A stretch of DNA of 64,000 nt, taken from NCBI GenBank assembly GCA_016946835.1, contig JACVTC010000239.1, forward strand, positions 42,501 to 106,500. The letters are read 5' to 3'. The DNA comes from Neocallimastix lanati (nom. inval.). Its lineage: Eukaryota > Neocallimastigomycota > Neocallimastigomycetes > Neocallimastigales > Neocallimastigaceae. A program made the position numbers and the translations under genes. Of the stretch, positions 21,801 through 41,051 are shown piece after piece; the first letter of the stretch is position 1; each line of letters begins with the position of its first letter. Under the pieces are notes generated by a model. The model saw nothing but the letters and a program-made list of their open reading frames with translations. It did not search any database and was not told the origin of the DNA.

Positions 21801-24132
21801 TGAAAATTTTTCTGATAATAAAAATTTTTCAAAAAATGAAGAAAATTCAATAAACAAAAACAAAAATTTTAATGAAACCTTATCGAATAATAATTCTAAT
21901 CAAGAGAAAAATTTTTCTGAAAATTCAAATATAAATAAGGTTAAAAATTCTAAAACTCAAAATAATAATAAAATTACTGATGAAGAAAAATTTTTTGATA
22001 TTAACGACAAAACCTTATTTAATAAGAAATCCAATAATCAAGGAAAAGTTAATGAACAAACCAATATGTCTTCAAATAAATCTAATATAATTAAAGAAAA
22101 TTTTAATAAAAATTTTTCTGAAACAAATATTAAAAATAATATATCTACCAGTACTACTGATAATATATCTAAATCCAAAAATTTTTCAAACCCAAATTAT
22201 TATAATTTTCCTTCTTCTTCTCAAGAAAATACTATGTTTAATAGAAATAATATTATCTCTTCTTACATCGACAAAAAGTTCCCTTTTAATGGCAGAAGAA
22301 GTGTTAAAGAACTACATATAGATAACCAAAATTATTTTAATACAAATTCATTCAATAGAATTAATTTACCTCATCATAGGAGCAATTTTCATTTCAAAAA
22401 TAATAAAAATTTTGAAAATGGAAATATTGATTACTTATTTTCAAATAATCATTTTAAAATTAAGAAAAATAATTATTTACATATTAAAAAACAGTTTAAT
22501 TTTAAAAAACACGGAAGGTCACTTTCGGACGATTTAACACCTTCCCAATCACAAAAATTTCGTAGATCAAACTTTAATTCAAAAATTATTGCTACTTTGG
22601 ACAATTTTGTGCCCCAATCATTTTTCCAAGCCACAAATTGTAAAGACCACGTTCTATGGGAAAAAGCTATGGATAACGAACTGGATAATCTTTATACTAA
22701 TAAAATTATGACTTTTGTGAACAATATTCCAGATGGTAAGAAACCCATTCCTTCCAAATGGGTCTACGCTCTTAAGACTGATGGTCTTGGCCATATTATT
22801 AAACATAAAGCTCGTTTTGTCGCTAAAGGTTTCTCTCAAAAATATGGCATTGATTATGAGTTGACTTTCTCTCCTACCCTTAATATCGATTGTTTAAAAC
22901 TTCTTATCTCCTTAGCTGCTAAATTTAAATGGGACATTCTCCAATTAGATATCAAAGCTGCGTATCTCAACGCGGATTTAGACAAAGATATCTATGTCAA
23001 AATTCCCCCTGGAGATCCTAACTTTGGGAGGGGATATTGGAAATTGAACAAAGCATTATACGGTTTAAAACAATCTGGCCGACAATGGTATAATACCATC
23101 TCTAAATTTTTAATTGAACAAGGAATGGAGCAACTAAAATCTGAAAGTTGCGTTTTTAAGAAAATCGTAAATGGAAAATTAGTCTGTATAATTGGCTTAT
23201 ACGTAGACGATATGATTGTTACTGGAGAAAAGGAAGAAATTAACAAAATCTTCAATAAAATTAAAAACAAATTCAAGATCTCAAAATCTGGTCCAATAGA
23301 CTACTTATTGGGAATTAAAGTTGAAAATAGAAATAACACTTATACATTATCTCAAACACAATTTATAGAAAATATTTTAAAAACATTTAATATCAATAAC
23401 AAAAGACTAAGAAAAACACCATGTGTTGGTGATAATACAATATCAGAAAATAACCAACCATTCAACAAAACAAAATATAAAAGTGCAATTGGTATGTTAA
23501 TTTATTTATCAAAATGTACCAGACCCGACATTGCATTTTCAGTCAACAAAGCTGCCAGAAATTCAGAAAATCCAACAGTATCTGACTGGCACAAAGTTAT
23601 TGCAATATTACAATATTTAAAAAATACCAAAAATTACAAAATTAAATATGATGGCACTGGTAACATTGTAGGTTACACAGATTCAGACTTCGCTGGTGAC
23701 GTTACTGACAGAAAATCAACATCTGGTAATATTATCTTAATGGGAAATAATCCAATATCCTGGACCTCGAAAAAACAGTCAGTTGTCGCCACATCAACAG
23801 CAGAAGCTGAATACATAAGTGCGTCAGTATGTATCAAGAAATTATTAAGAATTAAAAATATATTATACGAATTACTCAAATTTAATAAACCACTAACATT
23901 ATTCACAGACAATAATGCAAGTAAAATTTCAATGGAAAATGGAGAATTAAATCCAAAATTAAAACATATTTCAATTAAATATCACTTTAATAGAGACAAT
24001 ATTGAGAAAAATTTAATTAAATTAAAATATATCAGTACTGATAAAATGCTAGCTGACACATTAACAAAATGTGTAAATGGTACTAAAATGACAACCTTTG
24101 CAAATCAAATTTTCATTACAAATGAAAACTGA
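18850..24132 (+). CDS. Copia Gag-Pol polyprotein
   Basis: A single 1,760-residue frame. Gag occupies about residues 1-250 and is followed by a CCHC knuckle, CEICERRGHSTKEC (258-271). The protease motif is DSGAGEH (Asp about 426). The integrase zinc motif starts HRRLGH (His 570) and ends CDDCK (about 595); the DDE core includes SDIIGP, KSDNAKEY and the PENNGLCER segment. An unusually long Asn/Lys/Ser-rich linker spans about 860-1,240 with repeated NFS-type motifs. RT has YVDD at 1451-1454, and RNase H shows TDSDFAGD, SWTSKKQ and TAEAEYIS. The start is the first ATG after the leader. All catalytic motifs are present, so the element could be autonomous. With gag and pol in one frame, the Gag excess must come from some other means, for example processing or splicing. 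Confidence 0.93.
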   Translation: MSDFIPFKKEAILNGKNFNIWYDNLTDILEKDDLAEYLTKDILEEAKRDNTKKEEEIKEIKKTNTKVRYIIKNTINSKIHEDIIGMNTPYAIINYLREEYKLSENDMTQWISKLKNVKAEKETEIPSAIKEIFKLFNGMNSSGNIISEKEKVKYLLRALPKSYKMKLTLNGNETAEELKTTIVKDINTWLYVDEQTDKDQRSYDPMDIDYAGKLGYKNRKNLKNKNNNKNFSKKGNPSKQNNKEKFNNNKYNNNNKYCEICERRGHSTKECRYNPRNPNGLYNKYYIQDEQKLNNYHTHNNWHNGRPIRYINLNDEYNENISYDDIKPMFYKYYNPKSKGKYVDDDDSDEYQESEKSNCFINYDKEDVKNEVLIKNNIITRVENKLNLANEIFINNINKKEINTNNTNEIFNINYNKKETSEWLYDSGAGEHITNDLSLLKNFKKEKIKLRCANNTYCYFEGHGEFEFTINNYHFKFNKVLYSKDVAKNIISGIEWAKQDVKTLTEKDKHNNIILRILDNNYNIIATFQANNNNEVKIVVTHFNIENERNNKNNLMAIQNFRNAEELTWHRRLGHFYQEDLKNYLNNHEINLDKCDDCKIAKMKRNPHNKTPPRAKEILEVIHSDIIGPINTSYTGKRFILTILDEASRKSWVFIMKSKSEATDIIINTLRMLNNKYKDHKIKVFKSDNAKEYKNKKIDSFCNENGIEKVFSPPYNPENNGLCERFNLTIVSCAKTLLYWSGLSENFWDFAILYANYIYNKVPHSGIHNKIPDEIFYKNKVKINHIKVFGCITFYIDRSQNKSKFSPNSKKGIFLGFSEKTNSYIIMDFNDNSIHYCREIYCLEDTPANVKLANNKSNQYGDQEFLTFDFYFSKNLPDSSGGENHKAGNHSSKPSENKFNNNNKENSKNTKENYSSLPITNNDDLQENLNKDNSPKRDKGKSPETEDSNDTNINNNIGKDKEIKIAEEETQNYKNQENFKNHSDENFSDNKNFSKNEENSINKNKNFNETLSNNNSNQEKNFSENSNINKVKNSKTQNNNKITDEEKFFDINDKTLFNKKSNNQGKVNEQTNMSSNKSNIIKENFNKNFSETNIKNNISTSTTDNISKSKNFSNPNYYNFPSSSQENTMFNRNNIISSYIDKKFPFNGRRSVKELHIDNQNYFNTNSFNRINLPHHRSNFHFKNNKNFENGNIDYLFSNNHFKIKKNNYLHIKKQFNFKKHGRSLSDDLTPSQSQKFRRSNFNSKIIATLDNFVPQSFFQATNCKDHVLWEKAMDNELDNLYTNKIMTFVNNIPDGKKPIPSKWVYALKTDGLGHIIKHKARFVAKGFSQKYGIDYELTFSPTLNIDCLKLLISLAAKFKWDILQLDIKAAYLNADLDKDIYVKIPPGDPNFGRGYWKLNKALYGLKQSGRQWYNTISKFLIEQGMEQLKSESCVFKKIVNGKLVCIIGLYVDDMIVTGEKEEINKIFNKIKNKFKISKSGPIDYLLGIKVENRNNTYTLSQTQFIENILKTFNINNKRLRKTPCVGDNTISENNQPFNKTKYKSAIGMLIYLSKCTRPDIAFSVNKAARNSENPTVSDWHKVIAILQYLKNTKNYKIKYDGTGNIVGYTDSDFAGDVTDRKSTSGNIILMGNNPISWTSKKQSVVATSTAEAEYISASVCIKKLLRIKNILYELLKFNKPLTLFTDNNASKISMENGELNPKLKHISIKYHFNRDNIEKNLIKLKYISTDKMLADTLTKCVNGTKMTTFANQIFITNEN

Positions 24133-24144
24133 TTTGAGGGGGAG

Positions 24145-24484
24145 TGTTAAAGTATTAAATAATATAAATAAATAAACTTAATAATTTAGGTTTATAATTA
24201 AATAATAGAAAATATAAATCATAAATATTTATGTAAAAAACTAAACTTAAAATGTAAATTAACATTATTTATGTTAATACATAGTTAAATGTAAATCATT
24301 AGATTTATCATGCGCATGTAAATAGTTTCTTTATTCTTGTTTATTCACGTGAAATAGTTATATAGTTTATATAAAAATAATTGTTTATTTTATAGACGAA
24401 AATTCGCGACTTTCGTCAATAAGTAATTTTTTAATAAATAAATAAATGTATAAATTATTAATAACTAAATAAATTACTTTAATA
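24145..24484 (+). repeat. 3' LTR of the Copia element
   Basis: Same 340 bp as 18323-18662, directly after the purine tract and followed by ATAAT of the (TAA)n array. Confidence 0.92.
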
Positions 24485-25921
<1,437 letters not shown>

Positions 25922-26768
25922 GATAAATAATGTAAAATTATATATTATATATTATGTTAAAGTTTTATTTAAATTTATTAATTTATATTGAATTTAATAT
26001 TGATAATATTATATATTCTTGTTTTTATATATAATATTTATATATTATTATAATAGAATAAAATAAATAAAAAAAAAATAAAAGTATTATAATTAAATAT
26101 AGATTTCAATAAAAAATGGCATTTAAATTTAATTGGACTACATTTGATAAAAGCTTTATTGAAGAAGCTCAAAATAAATTAACCGACGCTTTGAATAAAG
26201 GAATAAAAACTCAAATGATAGGCAATATTAAAGTAAAAGAATTAAATATGGAGACAAAGGTATATAAATGTTTTAATAATTACATATAAATTATTTTTTA
26301 ATATAATATTTATAATATATAACTAATAAAGGTAATAGCAATTTATCAGTATGACACGAAATATTTTTTATTATTATTTTTATTTTAATTTATGTGGATA
26401 TTATGTAAATTATTGATATTATTCTTATTTTTAATTTATTTTTTTCTTATTTTTATTTATTTATTTTTTTATTAAATGAATAGTATGTATTTTATAAATA
26501 TTTTTATTACTGAAATCATTTTAGGCTCCAGAATTAGAGGTAATGAAAATTGGGGATCTATCAGAGGAAAAATTTAAAGGTGTCTTTAAAATAGCTAATC
26601 AAGGCGATGCTTTTCTTGTAATTCAAACTATTGTACAGGTATTATATATTATATTTAAATTTAATAATAATGATTAAATAAAATAAATAAATGAACGAAT
26701 AAATAAATAGTAACTATAATAGAAATAATATTTTATATAACAGTAACAATAATAGTAATAATATTTTA

Positions 26769-26904
<136 letters not shown>

Positions 26905-28471
26905 TCATTATCATTATATTAGATCAATCCTTTAGTTATACCTAAACAGTCTATTTCATTATCTATAGGGAATGGTGCAGTTGCTGCTAATCAATCTTTA
27001 CCTATTCCAATAAAATTACGTATAAGTAATTTAAAATTAAGTGGTATTGCTGTATTGGGATTTTCTAATAAGGGTGTCACTTTTTGTTTTAAGAATGATC
27101 CCTTAGAAAATATTAATGTGTTTCTACATTTGATAATATTCCAGCAATTAAAAAATTAATAGAGGATATTATTAAAACTTAAATTAGAGCATTCTTATTA
27201 GAAGATGTACCTGTACTTATTCATAACTTTTCAAAAGGTTCAAATAAGTCTAATAATTTACAAAATGGAAAAGCTCATAATCGTAGTTACAGTGCTGATA
27301 CTTTTATTCCATTATCACCTAATAGTTATTCAAGTAGTATCTATGGAGAAGATGATGATAGTAGCTTTAACACTAATCAAACAAAAACATTTGTATCTGA
27401 AGAAAATGATATAATGGATTGGAAAAGAAAATGAATTGGTAATAACCTTAATTCTAGTTCATCATTTCAAAAAAGAATTATTGTTTATCGTGGCTTGAAA
27501 TGTTCAAAATATGTAAATGCAAATCGTGGTATCCTTCGACTTCTTAATCCTTCATTTAATAATTATTTATGTCAATCTATTCATATTGACAGTTGGTTAA
27601 TAATTCCACCTTTTTCTCCAATTCCTTTATATATACCCAAAGCTTCCTATCCTTCATATACTAAAGATAAGCATTTTTCAATTGTTGATTATCTTCGTCG
27701 TACCGCTATTACTAGAATTCCACAAAATCATAAAATAGGAAATGATATCAATAATATTGATATTAATAGTAATCTAGAATGCACTGTTGAAAATCCATTT
27801 AAAAGTTTACAACAACAATCCATTGAAAATATTCCATCACCATGTTTTTCTTCTGTTTCATCTCCACGTCTTTCAAAATCTTCAGTGTTTTTTTCAGATA
27901 AATCTTCTTTATTTAGTGTGAAGAAGAATTATGAAGATTTGCCAGATAATATTATTCATCATCATGGCTATAATTATACTCATACTTATCATAGAGGTCA
28001 ACGAAAATCTAAAATTATAAGAAAGAATAAAGAATGTATTTCAAATTCTTCTATCTCAAATAGTACAGAAAATGAAACATTAATTAATTCTTTAAGCTTT
28101 CTTATAAATGGTAATGAGGAGGAAGTAAAAAATGATAATTTCAATGCTATAAGAACTAAGTTTAATAATAACTTTATTACAATTCCTAAGAAAATTGATT
28201 ATGAATGTAAGATACCCAGTATTTCATCACATCGTATATCTGTATCAAACAGTGAAGGTCGTGGTAGAGCCTATTCTAATCAAACAAGTTTGTCTGAACC
28301 ATCTTTAATATCACAAAATATTGGTACTGGTAATAATGAAAATGTTTTTCTTTCTCTTCTTAATACTAATACAGCTATTACTAATAAAAGTAATAATAAT
28401 ATTAATAGTAAAGATGGTGGATTTACCTCTATTAAAATTTATAGTTGTAATACTAATGATAGTAATAATGA

Positions 28472-28968
<497 letters not shown>

Positions 28969-29327
28969 TTGCTAATAATAATATTAAAGTAAAACCAAAT
29001 ACACCAAACAATGTTGCTTCTGGTTATAATTCAGATGGAGAATCCACTGTGTGTGAAGAATTTCCAGCTGAAATTGTTATTGAACCTTCCAATAATAGTA
29101 TGGCTGCTCAATAGACAAATTTAATGAATTCCAATAAAACCGTATCACCATATACTCGTACTTTGGAACATTTTGCTTATCGTTCCTTCCCTCATTCAAA
29201 ATCTAGTTATAAACGTCGTTATAATCGCCAACGCCGTCGTTTGAAAATTCATGTTGATGAATTAATGAATTCTACTTTAAATAATGGAAATAAAAATCAA
29301 TCATTGGCAACATCTTCCAATGTATAA

Positions 29328-30289
29328 AGTCCATTATTTAAATTGTTAAAAAATTATATATATGTATTTATTTATTGACTAAATTATCTATATTAGTATT
29401 TAATCGATAATCCTTATTTATTTTGTTTAATTTAAATTTATTTTATTTTAATTCTATTTTTTATATATATGAATGTTAAGCATTTCGACATAATTTATGT
29501 ATAATCATCATAAATTTTTGTACAATGAATATAATATATTTAATACGCCACTATTATCAACGCATATTTTTATTTATTGTATATTAGCATTAAAAAAATA
29601 AAATAAAAACAAAAAAAGAATAAAAGAATAAATAAGTTTTTTTACTGTAAACCCTATTCCTATTCACTTATTTTAACAAGCCACATTATAATGCATGAAT
29701 AAATGATCCAACATAAGTTATGTAGAAATGCAATACTCCCTATATATATATTTTTAAAAAAAAAAAAAAAAATAGAATTATTATTAATTACAATATATTA
29801 ATATAGTTTGATTTTAATATATTATAAATATAATATTTTAATTAATATTCATTTCTTTATATATATTTATAATAGTATTATAACTTAAAAAAGAGAAGTA
29901 ATCATAAATTTTTTAAATATTTTTAAATAAATGAATTCATAATATAAATTAAATATTTAATTTTAATTTTTTATTTATTTATTTTTCTTAGAAAGGAAAA
30001 AATATATATATATAAAAAAAAACTTTGTATCCACACTAGATTCTTTTTTTTTTTTTTTTTTTTTTTTTTATATTTATAAATATCAAGGATTTTATTTATA
30101 AAATATAAAATTATTGTTATATAATTAATAAAATTCAAACAAAATAAAAATGAATATTGAAAATATGTTAAAAAAAAATAAATAAAAATAAAAAATGAAA
30201 ATAAAGTGCAAATGAACTATATATGGATTGTATATATTATTTTAATTTTAGTTATAATTAATATGGTGCTTATATCTTTGAATATTTCT
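29328..30289. other. AT-rich intergenic DNA, no gene seen
   Basis: 3' flank of the MDM34 relic, with poly-A/T runs (for example 30043-30069). No exon or RNA gene is visible. Confidence 0.5.
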
Positions 30290-30683
30290 GATAATCTTAA
30301 AGATCGGTTCGGGGAAAAGAAAGTGTTTTATTAATAAAATTTTCAATCACCTTCGAGAGAGTCTTCTTTTTTGATTTCATATTTTGTGGGACTTTCGGAA
30401 TTCCTTACTAATGTTATGCCTATTATGATGAGTGATTTTTACACAACATCCACATCGAAACAATAAAGCAAAGAAAAAATTTTGATGCAGATTCAAATGA
30501 TAGTTTTTATTTATATGGAGTTACCATCGATGGATGGAAAGAGATATAGAGGCCATTTTATCCTCGAAACTCTTAACGTAGTTTTTTAATATTAATGTAA
30601 AAAATTTCATATTGTTTGTTTTCATACATTTTTTTAATAAATATAATTAAAAAAAAAAGTTTATTCCTAGTTTAAAAAAAAAA
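30290..30683 (+). mobile_element. LINE 3' end fragment (ORF tail plus 3' UTR)
   Basis: The stretch AGATCGGTTCGGGG... to CTCTTAACGTAGT (30300-30585) matches the minus strand of 63220-63545 over its whole length, apart from a deletion of about 40 bases. The following 3' UTR ends AAGTTTATTCCTAGTTTAAAAA, as does the other copy. Stops and the deletion make this a dead 5'-truncated copy. The reading direction is plus. Confidence 0.7.
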
Positions 30684-32072
<1,389 letters not shown>

Positions 32073-32673
32073 ACGGTTTATATTATCTGGAAGAAGTTAT
32101 GTTATATATTTGTATATTAAATATATAAATTACAAAATAAAATAAATTATCCTTAAATTATAAAATAAGATATAATCATGTGTATATTTTCAATATATAA
32201 TTACTGCTGAATAAGGATATAAAAACTTAATGCTTTATTTTAAAAATTTGGTAGTTTTATGTATTATAAATGAGAAATTTCTTTCGAAGTGAAATAATTT
32301 AAAATTATAATTAATGGAGAGCCAAAAAATAATGATAATATAATAATTAAATATAATTAAATATTATAAAAGACATTTAAATATTTTAAATATATATATA
32401 AATTATGGAAATACATATAATTTTCAAATAATTTTAAGGTATGGAAATGAAGATCGAAGAAGTGAAAATTTAATTTTATTATTTTTTTTTTGAAAATAAT
32501 TATATATAATAAATATAATATGATAAAATATGATTATATAAATAGATAGATATTACCTTAAATTTAAAAATCATAGCATGTATAGTATATATATGTTAAT
32601 GCACTATAATGATATATTATGCAACTATTTAAACAAACTATTAATAATATAATATTATTTTAATTAGATATAA

Positions 32674-32705
<32 letters not shown>

Positions 32706-32938
32706 AAAAAAAAGAATTAAATATTGGAAGATGTACGAAAATTAAATATGGAATTTATCATTAAGATAGAGAGTTATTAATTTATATTTTTATTTAATTT
32801 AATTAAAGCTTGTTTGTATTTGTTACAGAGAAAGATAATAAGTTTTTATTTTATTTTGTTATTTTATTTTTATAATATTTCTAATTAAAAGTAAAAAGTT
32901 TCAAATGGTATATATATATTATATATTTAATTAAATGC

Positions 32939-32983
<45 letters not shown>

Positions 32984-33112
32984 GGGAAGCTGTATGAGTG
33001 AGTTTAATATTCATTAATGAAATTTATTAGGGATGATAACTTTAAGAATTAATTAAATATAACTCTACTACTTATTATATATGAAATTTAATTAATTCTA
33101 TGGGTTTACAGA
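32073..33112. other. AT-rich intergenic DNA, no gene seen
   Basis: Includes (AT)n with poly-T at about 32670-32704 and a 42-base poly-T run at 32941-32982. No exon is visible. Confidence 0.5.
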
Positions 33113-33701
33113 TATATATACTTTAAATGTTGTCCTTGTTATGGTAAAAGGGTTAAATGGAGTAAATCAAACTGTATTATAAAGGATCTTATTAAATCTA
33201 TTCCCAAAACGCCTTATTATTCCTGGACTAAAGAATCTAGAACACTGTATAAAAAAATCAAAAGATATAAATGTGTAAAATATGAAGATATTTTAGAACG
33301 TTACTGGAAATCAGTTTCCAAATTTCAAGGAACAAGTTTTCAAATAATAAAGCTATAATTATGCTTAGCTTAAAATATCCCCAATTCAACTTAGGGCTTT
33401 CGTGGGTTATACGTTTACGCTGTGGTTATAAATACAATACTACTATTGCTATTAGAATGGGTAGAGTTTCAGAAGATTGTCCTAAGACTTGTCCCTGTTG
33501 TGGCGAAAAAGGAAAATTCCCGCATAGTACAACTTGCCGAAATACATAGTATTTTTGAGCTTTTTTATTTTTTATTTTTAACTTTTATTTTTATTTTTAA
33601 TTTATAATGTACTTTTCACCTACATATATTTTTTATAATAAGATTAATAAATTTATGGAAGTGTATTATCTTCCCTCTAAAAAAAAATAAAAAAAAAAAA
33701 A
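33113..33701 (+). mobile_element. LINE fragment: RT C-terminal region with CCHC zinc finger
   Basis: Plus-strand frames read PKTPYYSWTKESRTLYKKIK... and, after one frameshift near 33357, LSLKYPQFNLGLSWVIRLRC...CPKTCPCCGEKGKFPHSTTC. The second part aligns with LSLKYSQFSLGIIFWIGQIK...CPTYCPCCGE in the minus-strand LINE at 63540-63990. The pattern C-P-x-C-C-G...H is the C-terminal zinc knuckle of non-LTR retrotransposon ORF2. It is truncated at both ends; an A-rich tail near 33680-33701 may mark the 3' end. Confidence 0.72.
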
Positions 33702-33806
33702 AATAGATAAAGGGTTCAATCATTTATTCATAAAAGTGTTGAACGTTCTACCTGTTGTAATACTAGATCAATTATTTATGCACTATATTTTGAATATGAC
33801 AAGTAA

Positions 33807-33841
<35 letters not shown>

Positions 33842-33958
33842 GAAAAATAAAAAATATTCGTGAAATTAATAATTGAATAAATAAATAAAGATTAAAGTTA
33901 TTAATAAATAAAAAAAAAAAGTACTATATCAACTAATTAGATTTCGTCAATGACATGA

Positions 33959-34008
<50 letters not shown>

Positions 34009-34254
34009 TTATTTTATTTTATTTTATTTTATTTTATTTTATTTTATTTTATTTTTTTCAATTTATATCATAATATTTTAATTAATTTAAATTTTTTATT
34101 ATATATATATAATTTTTATTATTTTTTTTAAATTTTTTTTTAAATTTTTTTTTTTTTAATTTTATTTTTTTTTTTTAATTTTATTTTTTTTTTTTAATTT
34201 TATTTTTTTTTTTTAATTTTATTTTTTTTAAATTATTTTTGCTAAACATTATAG
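33702..34254. other. Simple-repeat-rich intergenic DNA
   Basis: Holds (TTA)n at 33961-34006, a perfect ATTTT pentanucleotide array at about 34005-34056, and a T-rich tract with a repeated TTTTTTTTTTAATTTTATT unit at 34140-34228. No gene is visible. Confidence 0.7.
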
Positions 34255-34649
34255 TTAGGTGGTTAATTACATTGTTACTAATAAATGAAACTCTATATAA
34301 TAAAATAAATTCTCAATTTTTTGTGTTGAAAATAATTATATATATATATAAAAGGAGCTTTATAGTAAAAATTTATAATTATTATATTTTTCCTCTTTTA
34401 CTGAAATATTTATAAATATTTAAGATTTTTATAATTAAAAATTCAAAATTTTTGATATTATCCGTTTAGAATAATAAGACATATATATATATGTGTGAAT
34501 ATTTATTACAGATAAATTATAAATTTTCATATTAATCAAGAAATACAATAAATTAAACTTTAAAATTCTTAATTTTAATTTATAATTAAATATTACTAAA
34601 AATAAAAAAAATTATTTATTATTTTGTTAAAAAGTTAATTTTTTTATTG

Positions 34650-34680
<31 letters not shown>

Positions 34681-34757
34681 TTTTTTTCATCTTTTTTTAC
34701 TTTATTTATTATTATTATTTTTTTTTAAATTATATTTCAATTTAATTTGATATATTT

Positions 34758-34810
<53 letters not shown>

Positions 34811-34895
34811 TTATTTTATAGTTTTTTTTTTTAAAATTTAAAAAAAAATTTTGAAAGAGTATTTCTTTATTAAAACAAATATATATATATATAAA

Positions 34896-35018
34896 ATGGA
34901 CCTAAATAGTGTTATTGAAAACTCAAATGATGAAAATAAAAATAACAATAATAACAATGATAATAATGATAATGATACAGGATTTAATGTTTCTGTATTA
35001 AGTTTAAATAAATATATA
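34896..35018 (+). pseudogene. Extra copy of the first exon of the TmcB-like gene
   Basis: Encodes MDLNSVIENSNDENKNNN and so on, 41 codons followed by GTAAATATG, the same as the exon at 35652-35774 except for Ile/Asn at residue 7. Only the downstream copy is next to the rest of the gene. It could still act as an alternative first exon. Confidence 0.55.
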
Positions 35019-35651
35019 GTAAATATGATATTAATATTAAAATATTAGTTTTATTACTATAATTATTTTTTTTTTTTTAACAATAATATATATATGTTAA
35101 GAATAATAAAACATATATATATATATATGTGTGTGTATGAATATTACAGATAAACTATAAATATATATATGTTTAGAATAATAAAACATATATGTATGTA
35201 TGTATGGAATATCTATTACAGATAAACTATAAATATATATATGCTTAGAATAAAACATATATATATATGTGTGTGTATGGAATATTTATTACAGATAAAC
35301 TATAAATTTTCATATTCATCAAGAATTACAACATATTAAACTTTAAAATTCTAAATTCTAAATTATAGTTGAATATTACTAAAAATAAAAAAAATTATTT
35401 GTTATTTTGTTAAAAAGTTAATTTTTTATTGATTATATATATATATGTTTTATTTCATCTTTTTTTATTTTATTTATTATTATTATTTTTATTTTTTTTT
35501 AAATTATATTTCAATATAATATGATACTTCATTTTTTTTTTTTTTTTTTTTAATTTTTATTTTATAATTTTTTTTTCTAAAATTTAAAAAAATAATTTTA
35601 ACGAGTATTTCTTTATTAAAACAAATATATATATATATATATATATATAAA

Positions 35652-39773
<4,122 letters not shown>

Positions 39774-39958
39774 GATAATAACTGAATTTCAATTCAATTT
39801 CAATTTCGATAATTCAGTTATTTGAATTTCAATATTAATAAATAATAATAATATAATAATTATTATTAAATTAACTTTATTAAAATATTTAGGTATTAGT
39901 CTAGGCCAACTAATTACTAAATATTATTAACATATTGAAATTAATATATATTAAATAA
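39774..39958. other. 3' flank of the TmcB-like gene
   Basis: A hairpin, AACTGAATT...AATTCAGTT (39780-39820), follows the stop codon by a few bases and may lie in the 3' UTR. Confidence 0.35.
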
Positions 39959-40468
39959 TGATATAAAACAAATATGTGTAGCAACATATTTGTATATTTG
40001 AATATTTGTATATTCAGATATTAAATTTATATCTTATTATTTATAATAATTTATATTATTATATATTTTATATTATTATTTATATTTTATATTATTTATA
40101 TTTTGTATATATTATTTATATTCCTTATATATATTTCTTAAATATTAAATTATACTTCTTATTTTAAATTATTAAAGTTTATAATTATTAAAGTATATAT
40201 AATTAATATAATAGTTTATATTATTTATATATTATTCATATTAAAATATTATTTATTTATATATATATTATGTTTATATATATATATATATATTTATTTA
40301 TAATAATTATATATTATTAATACTTTACAGTATAATTAATATTAACTCTTATTCTTGTTTTTGTTTTTCTTTAGTAGAAATAATATTGTAATTATAAAAT
40401 AAATATTAATAAAAATTATTAATAACTCAAATACACTTATTAAATCAGCTACAACATAAAGAATATCA
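39959..40468 (+). repeat. 5' LTR of Ty3 element 2
   Basis: Starts TGATATAAAAC and ends GAATATCA; matches 46610-47117. Confidence 0.88.
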
Positions 40469-40478
40469 CATTAAAAAT

Positions 40479-40494
40479 TGGTGCGAAGTGTGAG
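40479..40494 (+). other. Primer-binding site of Ty3 element 2
   Basis: TGGTGCGAAGTGTGAG lies about 10 nt after the LTR end. Its complement ends in CCA as for a tRNA 3' end. It differs from the sites of elements 1 and 3, so each uses a different tRNA. Confidence 0.65.
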
Positions 40495-40904
40495 GTTGTA
40501 GTTAAAAATAGGCTTATTAGTGTATAGTTATTAATTGTAATTAATATTTATTATTTAGTTAGATTTCGGAGAAATTGCGTTTAGAGGTTAAAGACGTCGT
40601 TTCTCAACAATTTAATTAAATTTAGTGTTAGTGTTAGAGTTATTGTAGAAAAATATGAAGTAGGAGACTGGGAAATCGAACCAGAATAAAAACGATTAAC
40701 CTATATTCATATACTACAATATTATCAATAAATTTCATATTTAAAATTTAATAATTAATTTTTGTTTAATGCAAAATTTAGTATAAATAAAATTTTTACT
40801 AATTAGGAAATAATTATTAATTAATAATAATATAACTTTAGGGTTAGGAAATAATTTATCTTAGTATATCTTAGTAGATAGTTGTTAATCATTAACTTTA
40901 AAAT

Positions 40905-40907
<3 letters not shown>

Positions 40908-41000
<93 letters not shown>
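40908..41000. repeat. (TAA)n array within the leader of Ty3 element 2
   Basis: About 30 TAA units followed by an A-run, 50 bases upstream of the gag start. It belongs to the element's own leader rather than to a target site. Confidence 0.9.
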
Positions 41001-41051
41001 TAAAAAAAAAAAAAATACATATACACATACAATATATTCATTTAATAAAAT

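Larger units (their letters stand above)
18323..24484 (+). mobile_element. Complete Ty1/Copia LTR retrotransposon
   Basis: Two 340-bp direct LTRs, identical by eye, flank one 1,760-codon gag-pol frame with no internal stop. The LTR ends are TGTTAAAGTA and TACTTTAATA, an inverted repeat with one mismatch. The purine tract TTTGAGGGGGAG (24133-24144) precedes the 3' LTR. The flanks are ATAAT on both sides within (TAA)n. The order integrase before reverse transcriptase identifies Copia. The element looks intact and recently inserted. Confidence 0.93.

Noticed and set aside
27118-27189. A cryptic intron that would remove the MDM34 frameshift and first stop
   Set aside because: It would delete conserved SMP-domain residues (STFDNIP and following), and two more stops would remain.
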